NCBI GenBank assembly: GCA_002270565.1 | Contig: NQMI01000013.1 | Coordinates: 545,102-609,101, forward strand | Origin: Stenocarpella maydis | Lineage: Eukaryota; Ascomycota; Sordariomycetes; Diaporthales; Diaporthaceae | DNA length: 64,000 nucleotides | Direction of reading: 5' to 3' | Part shown: one piece after another, positions 21,286 through 33,007 of the stretch | Numbering within the stretch: the first letter of the stretch is position 1 | Layout: every line of letters starts with the position of its first letter | The notes under the pieces: model-generated | Database searches by the model: none | Told to the model about the DNA's origin: nothing | The model's input: the letters and a program-made list of their open reading frames with translations, nothing else | Position numbers and translations under genes: made by a program

Positions 21286-22120
21286 GACCCGAGAAAGCCT
21301 CAGTATTCGTTTGCCCCGGTGCTTTAGCACTGTCTCTGTCCGGCTTCTGAAGGAGAAAGATAGATTTGAGACAACGTCGTTCCTCCGATTTTAGATCAAG
21401 AGCATTGGTCTCTTCTGCCTGCTTGACTAATGTCAGGACACTTTATACCAGTCACGGATGTAGCATCCTCGCCGCCCTCCTATGAATCTAGACTCCAGAC
21501 ATAGAGTGGGTCGCACCCGGTGATCATATAAGTCAGACAGTACAATATACAGGGATTTTCCCTGTCAATCACGATTGTGTGACTTCAGAGAAGATGGCGA
21601 GGGGTCCCCTGCCTATGGCGGCTGTCTGTGCGTATTAAACTTTTAGCAAAAAGATGTGGAAAATCCCACATGCCCCACGGACACTGCGTAGGACACCCAT
21701 GGACCGATAAGACCGAAATATATACCTAGGTGCACAGCTTCATATATACGATTATATAAGCAAAGATTAAGAAATATATTAGTGTCATTGTATACTAGTA
21801 ATAATATATTTTACTTAAAAGTTAATATAAAACTTTTTTAAGTATCTTATTAATTTAAATATATTATACTTTAAGTGTTAATAATAATAAAGAAAAAATA
21901 CTTTGTACTATTAATTTCTCTTTTAAAATATTATTATTACGCTATTAAATAAAAATATATATAAAGAACTTATAAATTATAAAGTTTTTAAGAAATAATA
22001 CTTAATTATTATATAAATAAGATTTTATATTCATAAAATAGTACTTAAAATATAATCTTATAAGTATAAAGTACTAATAATATATAAAGTACTATTATAT
22101 AATTAAATGAATAATATTAT
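21286..22120. other. AT-rich block upstream of the AflR-like gene
   Basis: The proximal 400 bp are ordinary intergenic DNA. From about 21,720 the sequence is nearly all A/T with no coherent frame, typical of a RIP-exhausted repeat. Confidence 0.5.
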
Positions 22121-22518
22121 TGAAAACGGGCCAAAGAGGGAGAGCGAGAGGACAAAACCTCCACACACACAAAAAGGCACACGTTCTGCCAGAGCCCTGA
22201 TCAAGCAACCACCCCAAGAGGAGCGTGGAGGGCAAGAAGAGGAGCCCCTGACGCGATAGGAGAGTTATGAGGGGAATAGAGGGTGCCAAAAAGGAGAGGC
22301 AGAAAAAGAGGGCACAAGAAATGATTTCACAGTACACACGTATATATCAGACAGATACAAATTCACAGGGTATAAAAAGATTGATTCTCTAGGACTAGAA
22401 ATTTCTCAAAAGCAACGCAGGAAGGCCCCTTCTTATAGTCTTGGAGGGGGGGGGGGAATGCCAAGGCTGGTTTTCCTCCGGATTCCGAAACATGCCGGTT
22501 CCCCTAGACCCCGGAACA
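22121..22518 (-). repeat. LTR (398 bp), family 1
   Basis: On the minus strand it starts TGTTCCGGGGTCTAGGGG and ends CCGTTTTCA, so it has TG...CA termini. A TATA-like TATAAGAAGG lies downstream of its start. A second, more mutated copy is at 32620-33007 on the plus strand. No internal retrotransposon sequence adjoins it, so it is probably a solo LTR. It lies in AT-rich DNA, flanked by TTAT on both sides. Confidence 0.7.
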
Positions 22519-23235
22519 TTATTTATATTATTATATTATATTAGTATTATAATATTTCTCGCTCCCTCTCTTCTTATTTCCTTATCTTACGGTTGGCAGT
22601 TAAGCTGATGAACTTTTAAATTAGGTCTAACTAACCCATAAAATGCGACATATTAGAGGGCATATTTTAAATAGCTGAGCTAATATAATAAGGGTCTTAT
22701 ATAGGTCAGATTAATAAAGGACCTAATAGATACCTCTGAGATACTTCTAGTGTTCGGGTTTAAGATTAAGTTTAAATTTAAATTAGTTTAGAATTAGTTC
22801 TAAACTAGTTCTAAACCGGTTGGGAATTAATTTAGTTCTGTCTTAATATGATGTTTAGCTGACATTTAATGTATCTTTTAAGTTTCCTACTTGTACCTTT
22901 TCAAACCCCTGCTTTGCCAAGCCGTCAGACCCGCTTTAAAACTTTGTCAGCCGGACTGGCAACCCTCTTCTCTTAAGCGATATTTTAAAACAAGCTTTCT
23001 TGGCGGCTTGAACCGTCTGTAATCGGATACTCTCGGGACGGCGGGGTTAAAACCTTAAATCTAAGCTATTCCTTTCTTGCATCGCAACCTCTTTGTAAAT
23101 ATATTACACGTATCTCGACTATTTTGCCTGCCCGCTTTCTGGAGTCATGCCGGCGCGCGCTGCCGTGTTCTGCGCAGTCGAATTGGCGTAGACTGGCACG
23201 CACTTGACTCTCCACCGATGAGGCGCAGTGTATAT
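22519..23235. other. AT-rich to normal transition, no gene
   Basis: The AT-rich part carries repeated short words (TTTAAATTTAAATTAG-like and AACTAGTTCTAAACCGG) but no coding sense. The last about 150 bp are the 3' flank of the MFS pseudogene. Confidence 0.45.
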
Positions 23236-24915
23236 CTAGGGACCTGCAACTGCCGCCGTCATGAACAGCTTCTCACGCTTCATGAATAGGCTCAGAACCG
23301 CAACCAGGGCGCCGGCCGCTATGACGAGGATGTACGTGTCACTCATGGACGTGACGATAGCCTCAAGTACCTCTCCCCGGATACCAGGACCCAGACCTTC
23401 AAGAAAGTCCGCGGCAACGCCCGAGATCGCCGCCTCGATCCTCTTGAGGGGCAGGTCAGGCAGGAGAGTGTGAATCTTGGATTCGGCGAGGTTGAGGAAG
23501 ATGGAATTGGCGATAGCAAGCGCCGTGGTGTTGCCCAGGAACTGCGCCAGCGTGATGAAGCCAATCGCCGCCGGGACATTCTCCTTGTCGACCTTTGCCT
23601 GCGCAACCGAGAACGATGCCTGGATCCACATGCCCACACCGATACCTATGAGTATAGTATAGCCATAGATACGACCAACATTGGTATCCTGGTCGACCGT
23701 GTACATCAGGGCCCCCCCGGCTACACAAATAAGACCGCCGAATAGGTACCACGGCATGTAGTAGCCGAACTTGGCCATCAACGAGCCGTTCACACCAATG
23801 GCGAAGATGAGGCAGAAGATCAGGGGAAGTAACCGCACACCCGTCTCGAAAGCATCATTACCCCGTGTAAATTGGAAATCGAGAGGGACGAAGAAGATTG
23901 GGACAAAGACACCAGCTGCCGAAGCGGCAGTGCAGATGAAGAGTATGATGATAATAGGCGACCGGATCAGCTGCACAGGGATCAGGCGACGCGGTAAGGT
24001 TACCAGCAAGGTCATACCTTGCTGGATTGCCAAGAGGATGAAGAGTACAACGGCAGCCACAAAGAGGCCAATGATCTGGCCCGAGTTCCAGGCATAGGTG
24101 AGGCCGCCGAAATTGATAGCCATGATAAGGCTGACCAGACAGCCCATGAGGAGGATCATGCCGGCGTAGTCAAACTCCTGAAGACGAGTTTTGTATGGGA
24201 CCCCGGGGCGTGGATCCTTGCTGGGCAGCAGGAACAACCAGGCCGGGGCACAGGCGGCCCCAATGAAGAGATTGATGTAGAAGGCCCATCTCCACCCGAC
24301 CTTGGATTGCTGAAAGGCACCGCCGACAAGGGGACCGAGGACTGTGCCTAGGCCCCACGTAAAGCCCGTACCTGACACATAGATGGGCCTTTCGGCAATA
24401 GTAGTAGTCTGGGAGATGAGAGTAAAGGCGCCGTTGTAAAGGCCAGAGCCGCCGATTCCGCAGATGACGCGGCCAACAATAAGTGCGTTCATGTTGGGTG
24501 CCGCGCCACAAATAGCCGAGCCGACCTCAAAGAGCATGACATTGAATATGTAGACCCATTTGGAGTTAAATTGGCCGTAAACCTGGCCCCAGACCATGTT
24601 GAAGCCGGTGCCCCCCATGAGGAATCCGACGTTTACTCATGCCAGGTCGTTCAGGGCGTCAAACTCGGTCACGATTGTGGCCTAGATGACTGCGACGATG
24701 GTGCCATCGAGCGAGTAGAGGAAGATCGAGGAACAGAGGGTAAAGGCGGCCACGGCCCACTTCCAACCGGTAATATCTCGGGGAAACGGGTCATCCGTTT
24801 GCATGTCTGAAGGGCCTCCATTTTTTTCGAGGTCGCGAGGGGACTGGTTGTCGGCGTCGGAGGGATTCGACTCTGGCGGGTTAAATGGCGCATCTGCGGT
24901 GTGATCTGACGCCAT
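23236..24915 (-). pseudogene. MFS drug:H+ antiporter (DHA, 14-TM type) with two in-frame stops
   Basis: A single exon of 560 codons from ATG 24915 to TAG 23236. Coding sense is unbroken except TAG at 24684-24682 (within GTIVAVI-stop-ATIVTEFDAL, where relatives have Gln) and TGA at 24639-24637 (NDLA-stop-VNVGFLMGG, where relatives have Trp). Both fit C-to-T changes on one or the other strand. The rest is a full 14-TM fungal MFS: LYSLDGTIVAVI (motif D1 region), GRVICGIGGSGLYNG, GWRWAFYINLFIG (motif C region) and a C-terminal FMKREKLFM. Such proteins export toxins or metabolites. If the stops are real, only a 77-residue fragment, or a shortened product from the ATG at 24618, could be made. Confidence 0.85.
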
Positions 24916-25634
24916 TGCTGCAGCTTGAACCTGGTCTCGAGACTGTGTCCCATGTCAAGGTCAGTTATGCTAGAGTGTAGTTATATACGCCCTTGTTAAC
25001 TCACTTATACAATAGACTAGGTAGACTCGTGCTGAATTTGACTTGAGATGGCTGTCTGGCTTCAGCGAAGAAGATGGTTTTGTCGGCGACTTTTTATAAT
25101 AGGAGAGGTCCCGAAAAGTTTGTAATTGTGTTTGTTTACAAACAGGTACTGGGATTTGACTACTGCTTGCTATGTCATCATTCAAGTACAATGCTGCGCC
25201 GCAAAAGGGGCTGTAATTTGTCATTGAAACGGGCTGGACCAATATGCAAGACAGTAGTAGGCATTCTGTGATGTTGTCTATTTAGCACCTCAGACGGAAA
25301 TGGAAATACTGCTTCGCGGGAACGACCCCTGCAGCCTGGCGACGGCGATCCTCTTGCCATTGTAGGAAGGAAATTGCCGAACATCCCGGATCTCGATTCC
25401 CGACAAGGAAATAAGCTCTCGGCCCGAAAGAGTTTATTTGTAATATACTTACATGAGCTAGCGGCGTTTTCTAGCAACAAAATAAACTACCAAAAAAGAG
25501 TTGCAGGCGGTCACGTCATGCGGCTGTCAAGTCACAAATGCACCACGATTAGGAAGCGAACAAATGGAGATTTCTGGATAAAACTCCCACTGCTATTTTT
25601 TACCCGATATGGACACGTCACTGTGCCCCTATAC
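24916..25634. other. Intergenic, MFS upstream region and hydrolase 3' flank
   Basis: This lies between the start of the MFS pseudogene and the end of the hydrolase, which is transcribed in the same direction. Short open frames are present but none has motifs or typical composition. Confidence 0.5.
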
Positions 25635-26873
25635 CTATACCCCCTTGACCACCATCCCGCCCTCGCCCCCATGCAGCAAGAATAGGGTTCCTTCGACTAG
25701 GTCCTTGTCCCAGTCCCGCGAGACTTGAAGCTGCTGGAAGCGCCAGAACCCGTGGGGCAGACCGGTGTACACATGTGTCAGTGTCTTGGTTCCGGATTCA
25801 TCTCGGAGCAGGCGAGCAAACAACATGCCCTCGTCGCGTAGAGGATCGAGGCCCGCTATCTGGAAGTATGCACGCCCCGGAAGGCCGGAGTGACGCTCGT
25901 GAAGCAGGAAAGACAGCCGTGGGTCGTCGACTGGTGCTTTCAGGATATCTACAAAGCCACGTGGGATTAGCGAACTTGACCTCAATGTTGTCAGGTTACA
26001 CAAGAGTGCGCGTGAAAAGACGGCAGCAAGGACTGCGAATGCAGCTAGAGGGCCACGCACCATGAATGAGCTCCTCGTATATTGGCACGTTGAGGAGCTC
26101 AGCCATCTTGTTCTGCTCAATGCTGAGCAGTTCATGTTTCCACTGGGGCACTCGGCCAAAAGCCCTCGGTGACAGGCAGCAAGGGACCGAAAGCCAGAGC
26201 CCGGTAATAGGTGGCGTGATGCCCTCGTCTCTTGCAAGATAGGCAATGGCGCCCGCCATGTTGGCTCCCGCTGAGACGCCGCCGACGACGAATCCCTTAG
26301 CGAGGTCTACGTGCAGGGCTGATTTGGCATTCTCTGCGGCCCACTTGAACACGTCGTACGAATCATTGATGGATGTGGGGAAGACGTGCTTAGGCGCCAG
26401 CCTGTAGTCAACGTTGAGCACGCACATGTCGCAGCGTGCGCTGATGAGGCGGCAGTTATCATCCCCGGTCTCGATGTCGCCTGTGAGCCAGCCACCACCG
26501 TGGTAGTAGACAAAAAGTGGGCGAAGGCTGGCTACGGCCCCCGTATCGTCTCTCGGGTGATGCGAGCGCACCAGGATCGGATGGTTGTCCCGGCCGGCAA
26601 TGTGGAAGTCTCGAGTAAGGACCTTGTCATCCGAGGAGATGAAGCGAATCCGAGGACCTCGATTCTGGATTTTCAGGATCACGGCATTCTGGTCATCGGC
26701 GACACCACCGCCAGATCTGAAGTTAAGCAGATCTGGCTCGGATTGCACAAACTAGTTATGTAACGTTAACTTGGGAGATCAAGGTTTCAGATGCATCGCA
26801 ATCTCAATCGAGTCAGTGAACTCACATTCTCCCACTGGGGGTTGACTTGGGAATACTCGGCGTACTCCGACAT
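25635..26873 (-). CDS. Alpha/beta hydrolase (esterase/lipase, HSL type)
   Basis: Three exons: 26873-26826, 26751-26061 and 25948-25635. The introns are 74 nt (GTGAGT to CTAG) and 112 nt (GTGCGT to GTAG). The product is 350 aa. The oxyanion-hole motif HGGGW is at 100-104; the nucleophile is S176 in GGVSAGAN; D281 (AGLDPLRDEG) and H312 (GLPHGF) complete the triad. Order and spacing match the hormone-sensitive-lipase-like carboxylesterases (PF07859) common in fungal clusters. The first exon codes for only 16 residues (MSEYAEYSQVNPQWEN). Probable cytosolic esterase of small acyl or lactone substrates. It follows the transporter, in a region with other metabolic genes. Confidence 0.88.
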
Positions 26874-27681
26874 GATTCATTGACGGCTCGGCCATGAGAA
26901 CGTGTATGGCAACAAGCATTCAGGGGCACCGGATATTTATCCAGATACAACCCCAACACTGATGAGGCATGCAGAAAGCGGGGAAGCCAGACATGACTAT
27001 GCTCCGCCGGTTTGCCGTTATGTCGTTATGCTTGCTTGTTCGGGCAATTTTCTTGCAAGCGTCGCTTAGCGATGGCAGGTCGGTCAGCCAAGGCTCCGAG
27101 GTGGCAACCGGGTGGGGACGGTGAAGTGATCCTTTAGTCTTTACAGGGTATGGTAGAAGCGTTCATGAGAGAAATGTGGCAGTATATTGTAGCAGCACGA
27201 ATCAAGTTTACCCCTTATGCACACGCATAGGACCTGATGCATGTGGAATGGGTTACATCAGCCCACCGGGGCTGGTAGGCCTGGAACGGGAATAGAGCCG
27301 GGCGTAGTATGGGAAACTGCAGAGAAATACATTCTAAGCCAAGGCGACAAAACCTTAGCTAGAAAGAACTGCGTAGGTCTTATAATTACGGGAGGATTCA
27401 AGGAAATAGGAAAGAAGACCAGGAAGGACAATGTCCTTATATTAAGATTAATCAACTTTAATTAACATTAAAAATATATATAAACATCTTACATATATAT
27501 ATATTAATTTAATTTATTTCTCTGATTAATATTTATCACATAAAGTCTTATTTTCATAATATATAACTATATAAGCTTATATATATAATTATAAAATTAA
27601 ATTAAAATAGTAATTATATATAAAAGCTTTCTTTAATAGATAAACTTTTAATTAATTAAACTTTATATTTATGAGACTAAG
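26874..27681. other. Hydrolase promoter, then RIP-degraded AT-rich DNA
   Basis: Normal composition to about 27,470, with no supported ORF, then abruptly A/T-rich. This marks the left border of the 28-kb repeat block. Confidence 0.5.
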
Positions 27682-28655
27682 TGTTACAATTACACCAAAC
27701 CTTTATGAGGTTTAGTAGATAACCTGTAGGGTTTATATTAGCAGATCGGCATAGAGATAATACTTAACTAAGTTTTAGTATATGAAGATACTATTCACAA
27801 AGAGGATATAATCAGAAGCTATAATGCTATCCAGTTGGTAGGACTAAATACTTAGATTAATAACTATATCTATATATATATCCTGACTCTTTATTTGTTA
27901 TTAATAGGAGTAATCGTAATTTTATCGATTAAGCATTGCTTGATAGAATTAATACTAATTCCATTCATCATGGTGGGTCCCTGACCCTAACCCTATATGT
28001 ATGCTAACTCTTTGTTCTAGTGATAGTAGGGTAGTATTATAACTCCTAATTCTGCTTTCCTTAATCCTGCAAATGGGTTCCTGGGGTGCCATCATATTAG
28101 CTTATAATATTATCTGTCTTCTTACTTCTTTTATACTTAGAAGTATTCTGTAAATTATTTCCGTTTGATATGTATTTATTGTTATGAGCTAACACGATGG
28201 CACCCCAGGGACCCATCTGCAGGACCAAGGAAAGCAGAATCAGGAGTCATAACGCTACCCCACCGGCACTAGGACAAAGAGTCAGCAAATACACAGGGTT
28301 AGGATCAGGGACCCACCATAATCAATAAAATCAGCATTAATTCTATCAAGTAACATTCAATCAATAAAATTACCATCAATCCTATTAATAATAAATGAAG
28401 AGTTAGGATATATATATATAGATATAGTTATTATTATAGTAGATAGCTTTCATAGAATAGACTATTTAATCATTGATCTAAGTATTTAGTCCTACTAACT
28501 AAATAGCCTTATAGCTTCTAATTATACCCTCTTTATAAATAGTATCTTTATATACTACAACTTAGTTAAGTATTACCTTTATACTGCTCTATTAATATAA
28601 ACCTTATAAGTTACCTACTAAACCCTATAAAGGTGTAATATAATTATTATATTTT
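27682..28655. repeat. Two LTR-like repeats in inverted (head-to-head) orientation
   Basis: The left arm (from TGTTACAATTACACC at 27682 to about 28,140) and the right arm (about 28,185 to 28,655) are reverse complements with many C/T and G/A differences. Anchor words are CCTGGGGTGCCATC at about 28,080 and GATGGCACCCCAGGG at about 28,196. Also shared in inverted form are GGTGGGTCCCTGACCCTAACCC and the segment around TGACTCTT. They resemble the 461-bp gypsy LTRs at 35,671 and 45,631 (shared AAATACTTAGATTAAT) but are a distinct subfamily. The left arm is the more AT-mutated. Confidence 0.6.
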
Positions 28656-30415
28656 AATAACTAATATTCAGAATGGCTATATATATAACTAATTAAGTGA
28701 TTTAAAGATATAATGTTAAATACCTCCTCTAATACTAGATAGGCCTAGGGCATAAGTGCCTAAGAGATAGCCCTATAAATTAGAGCCCTTTAATAGGAAA
28801 TTAATTATGTCTATATGGTTCAGGAAGCTAAGGCGTATAAAATGAATAAGCCCAGCTCCTATAAAGGAGATAAGGGAACCCTTTAGGGATTCCTTACTTA
28901 ATGCTATACTTACTTTAAGCACTATAAATTTTAGTTTAGAATTAATTATAATAATATTATCTTTACTAGATATTAGCTTAAATAAAATACCTGTTAGAAT
29001 AGCACTTAGGATCGCACATCAGTATGGGGACGAGGTGGCTTAGTCAGCCACCTAGGTACCGCACGGAGGCCTTAAGCCCCTACCGTGTGCTTCCCCTCTC
29101 TCGTTTCAGAACCTAGATAGATCATCAAATAATAGAACCAGTTCGATAACTATTGTATGTACGTACTAATAGCTATATAGTAAAGGCCATTTAATATTAA
29201 TTAGTGATTACTTGGTGCGATTATAGATTGGCAAGAGTGAAGAGATAAGCCCCTATATAACTCTCTAGCTGTACTGCTGAATGAGGATTGGGAAGCAGAA
29301 TAGCTAGAGTTATATGCTTGTGCTAAGAGCCTAGGGATCTCCTTAACCAAGCTGCAGCACAGTACGAGAAAGGAGGTTACCTAGAAGACAATCTCTATCT
29401 ATCTTATATGAATTATACCTATTACTATTAAATAAGGATTGGGAGGTAGTATAAGAGGTAATCCGTATAAGTAAAATAGAGGGAGTATATATAACTATAT
29501 AATAAAATACCTAACATGTATAGTATATTAGAAATATTACAATATTACGTTATCTTAAATAACCCTAAGGATCTTTCCAGACTTCATGCCTGAGGATTGA
29601 AGATACAGTTTATAGTATATATAAAGAAATGTAAGAGTTAGTCATATCTTTAAGGTATTTAATGATGCTTAATTCTGGGATAGGATGGATTACCTAGGGA
29701 AGAACCAACCTTAGAGATATACCTTACTATATACTTTGTATAAGTCCTAATGGAGGATATCTAACTATAATTTAATGGGAATCTACTCTTAGACTCCCTA
29801 GTTGAAGACTTTAAGGGGTAGATTACCCACCAATTTAATTAGGTCCCTTATAAATTCAAGAAAGAGCTACTTCACCTAATCAGCAAAGAGGGAATATAAA
29901 CACCAGAAGGATCCTATTCAGCAAGAATCATACAACTTATCAAGGCTAGAAAGGCAAGCTACAGGCAGCTATAGTAAACTTAATAAACCCTACCTAGCCC
30001 TATATAAGCTTTTAATATTGATAGGCTAGAGGTATTACCTATATAGCAATTTGAACTGATGATATAGTCTGAATCTTATTATATTTAAGCTACCGCCTCG
30101 TAATGAGTATAGATAGCCGAACCTGGACTCTATAGGTATAGTTACCTCCTGAGTGCGAGGATATTGCAAGGTTGGCATTTCCTATAGGAGCTTGGGGTAC
30201 TTTATCGCAGCAATAGGTTAGTATGATAGTGCTCCTATACCTACCTGTGGCTGATTTCAATAGTCTTATATGGATGCATAGACTCCAGCTATAGCACTTC
30301 CATAAAGGATGGGGGAAGGGAATGTAATCTTAGGGAAGGCCATATAACCTGCTTTATATATAAAGCTAATCTTTATAGGTACTTTTAAGATTATAAAAAT
30401 CAAGGAGATTTATAT
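28656..30415. other. RIP-degraded repeat DNA
   Basis: AT-rich, stop-dense sequence. An island near 29,000-29,110 of higher GC, starting TGTTAGAATAGCACTTAGG, may be part of another LTR. Coding sense is traceable only in short pieces (29,540-30,400, plus strand), with no identifiable domain. Confidence 0.4.
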
Positions 30416-30964
30416 TCTGGATGGTTTGTGCTATAGAATAGTATTTAGTTCAGCGTGTGTGTGGTTCGGCAGGGTTGCAGGTGTGGTGCTCTGAGGCGGA
30501 TTGGGATGATTGATAATGTTCTGGACAACTTTGTCTTGAATTAAGTTGGGCTTACAGAAGCCTCCTTATTCCCTCTGATGTTGTCTTACTCCTGGGCATG
30601 CTGCGGTAGGCTTTGGTGCAAATTTGCAAATTCCGGAGAATTCGCCCTTCTAACACACCATCTTTGGTTCCCAGCAAGCGCCAACCATTAGCCCTAGCTG
30701 CCAATTAAATACATTCAAACTTCAATCGGGCTATTCTGCACCAAGTTATATATTTTTGTGTAGAAGTAGGGTTATGCCAGAGTGCTTATTAAGGGTGCAA
30801 GATGGCGGCCAAAATAATCAGACTCACGGCACCAACTCGCTCTTGAGCGGCACGCCCTAGCGTCTCGCGCGCCTGTCGCCAAGGTTTAGTACTCCTTGCA
30901 AGAGTCTAGGGTTGTACTCCTGGCACGGAGTGCAACGGCCCTACTCGACGCGGTCCGTTTAACA
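30416..30964 (-). repeat. Copia-family LTR, copy A
   Basis: The minus strand starts TGTTAAACGGACC and ends near CATCCAGA. It matches the LTRs at 36802-37397 and 43573-44167 throughout (AAGTTGTCCAGAACATTATC, GAATTCGCCTC-like). It is shorter and diverged, with no adjacent internal sequence, so probably a solo LTR. Confidence 0.75.
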
Positions 30965-31185
30965 TACCAACGTTACTTTAGAGGATTTACTTAAGGATTA
31001 TAAGAGGACTAGTGATATCATACTAAAGCTATCTCTAGCATATACTAACTTTCAATAAGCCTTAAAGATGCTTTTAGTACCTAAATTGATAACTACTAAT
31101 TTTTGCTTATAAAATCTTTATAGTAAGGCTTAGCTCTATTATTCTAAGGATGTACCTAAGAATGCATTACCCGGTTCTCTGGGAG

Positions 31186-31693
31186 CAAGGAGTTACCCTA
31201 GACTTGCGAGTCAGGCGATTTTCGCTAAGTACGCCCAGTGCGTGCGTGACGCAAGATGAGTTTGGTGGCCGTGAGTCGATTATTTTGGCCTGCATTTGCA
31301 CCTTAATTCAGACCTCTGCATTACCCTTATTTCTTACCCAAAAAGTATATGACTTAGTGCATTGGATAGCCTGATTTCTGAAGTTTGTATGTACTTAATT
31401 TGGGCATTGCTAGGGCTATGGTTGGCTGGCTGCTTGGAACCAAAGATGGTGTGTTGGAAGGGCGAATTTTCCGGCATTTGCAAATTTGCACCAGAGCCGA
31501 CCGCAGCGTGCCCAGGGGTGAGACGACGTCGGAGGGTATATAAGGAGGGCTTACAGAAGCCCAACTTAATTCAATACAAAGTTGTCCAGACCATTGTCAA
31601 TTGTCCGAATTCGCCTCAGGGCACTATACTGCGACCCTGCCGATATACACACACGCTGAACTGAATGCTATTTTATAGCACAAATTTATCAGA
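31186..31693 (+). repeat. Copia-family LTR, copy B (5' end truncated)
   Basis: Plus orientation: contains GAGTTACCCTAGACTTGCGA, the TATATAAGGAGGGC promoter-like box and the end AGCACAAATTTATCAGA. The usual first about 60 bp (TGTTAAACGG...) are missing and only one 24-bp unit of the internal tandem repeat is present. With copy A it forms an inverted pair about 220 bp apart. It is little mutated compared with its surroundings. Confidence 0.75.
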
Positions 31694-32070
31694 ATAACTA
31701 ATAGTAGTAATGCTTAGTATATAAATAATAAGAATAAGGAAAAGATAATAATTACTTATAGAGGGATAATAATTAATTATAAATTATTAGTCCCTATATA
31801 TAACTTATAAAAGCTATATATATATTATTATAAAAGTAAAAATTAATAGAAGAATATATAGTATACTATTAGATAGTAGTACTTACAGTAACTTTATATC
31901 ACTAAGCATTACTAATAAAGATTAAATCTTATAATATTGAAAGGAAGACCCCTATAGATTTAATATTATAGAAGGTATAAAAGTAGAATATAAAAATAGA
32001 GTAATTAATATAAAGATTAATTATTTCTTTAATTCAATCTAAGGATATATTACTTTTATAACTCTAAATA

Positions 32071-32186
32071 TTATAAATATAGTATATTATAAATATAGTA
32101 TATTATAAATATAGTATATTATAAATGTAGTATATTATAAATATAGTATATTATAAATATAGTATATTATAAATATAATATATTAT
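32071..32186. repeat. 16-bp tandem repeat, about 7 copies
   Basis: The unit TTATAAATATAGTATA is repeated about seven times with single-base variants (for example G in copy 4). It lies in RIP-degraded AT-rich DNA and was probably formed by slippage. Confidence 0.85.
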
Positions 32187-32619
32187 AAGCTAATCTTAAG
32201 ACTTTTATAGCTATATATTATAAATTCCTAAATTAATTAAAGTACTGGTGAAATCTTTTAGAATAATACTATTCCGTAAAAGAAGGTTATAATTAATAAT
32301 ATAAGAAGGAGTTATATTATTAAGGATAGCAAATAAGTAATATACTTAAATAGACCTATAGATACTTCTATAAGTAGGCAGGAGACCTAGCTTAAGAAGA
32401 ATAGAGAAGGATTGAACTCCTTAAGTACCTTATAGAAAGGCTGAAGTTAATTAGGAGATTATTACTTCTAGAAGCAAAATAGTAATCTGCTATAGACTAA
32501 CTCATAGAAGTCCTAACTAACTAGTTAATATACTATATAGTGGCAGCAAATATAGTAATACCTCTTTTATTTAAAAGAAGAAAAGATAGAAATAAATATA
32601 GATAAACTAATATAAATAC

Positions 32620-33007
32620 TATTCCGGGGTCTAGGAGAACCGGTGTGTTCCGGAATCCGGGGAAAAACCAGCCCTAGCATTGCTCCCAAGGCTATAAGAA
32701 GGGGTCCTCCTGCATTACTTTTGAAAGATTTCTAGTCCTAGAGAATCAATCTTTTTATACGCTATAAAATTTTATCTATCTAATATATATATATATATTA
32801 TAAAATCTTTTCTTATGCCCTCTTCTTCTGCCCTTCCTTTTTGGTACCCTTTATTCCCTTTATAACTCTCTTATCACATTAGGGGCTTCTCTTCTTGCCT
32901 TCTATACTCCTCTTAAGATAATTACTTAATCAGGGCTCTAGCAGAATGTATGCCTTTTTATATATAGAGAGATTTTATCCTCTTACGCTTCTTCTAGCCC
33001 GTTTTCA
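32620..33007 (+). repeat. LTR, family 1 (second copy, RIP-mutated)
   Basis: It starts TATTCCGGGGTCTAGGAG (TG changed to TA) and ends CCCGTTTTCA. It shares long words with the copy at 22121-22518 (for example CTAGTCCTAGAGAATCAATC and TTTTTGG-TACCC). The differences are almost all G-to-A or C-to-T in this copy. Sequence to its right may be the internal part of its element. Confidence 0.7.

Noticed and set aside
32071..32186. Possible CRISPR-like array
   Set aside because: Direct tandem repeat of 16 bp without spacers, in a eukaryotic genome.
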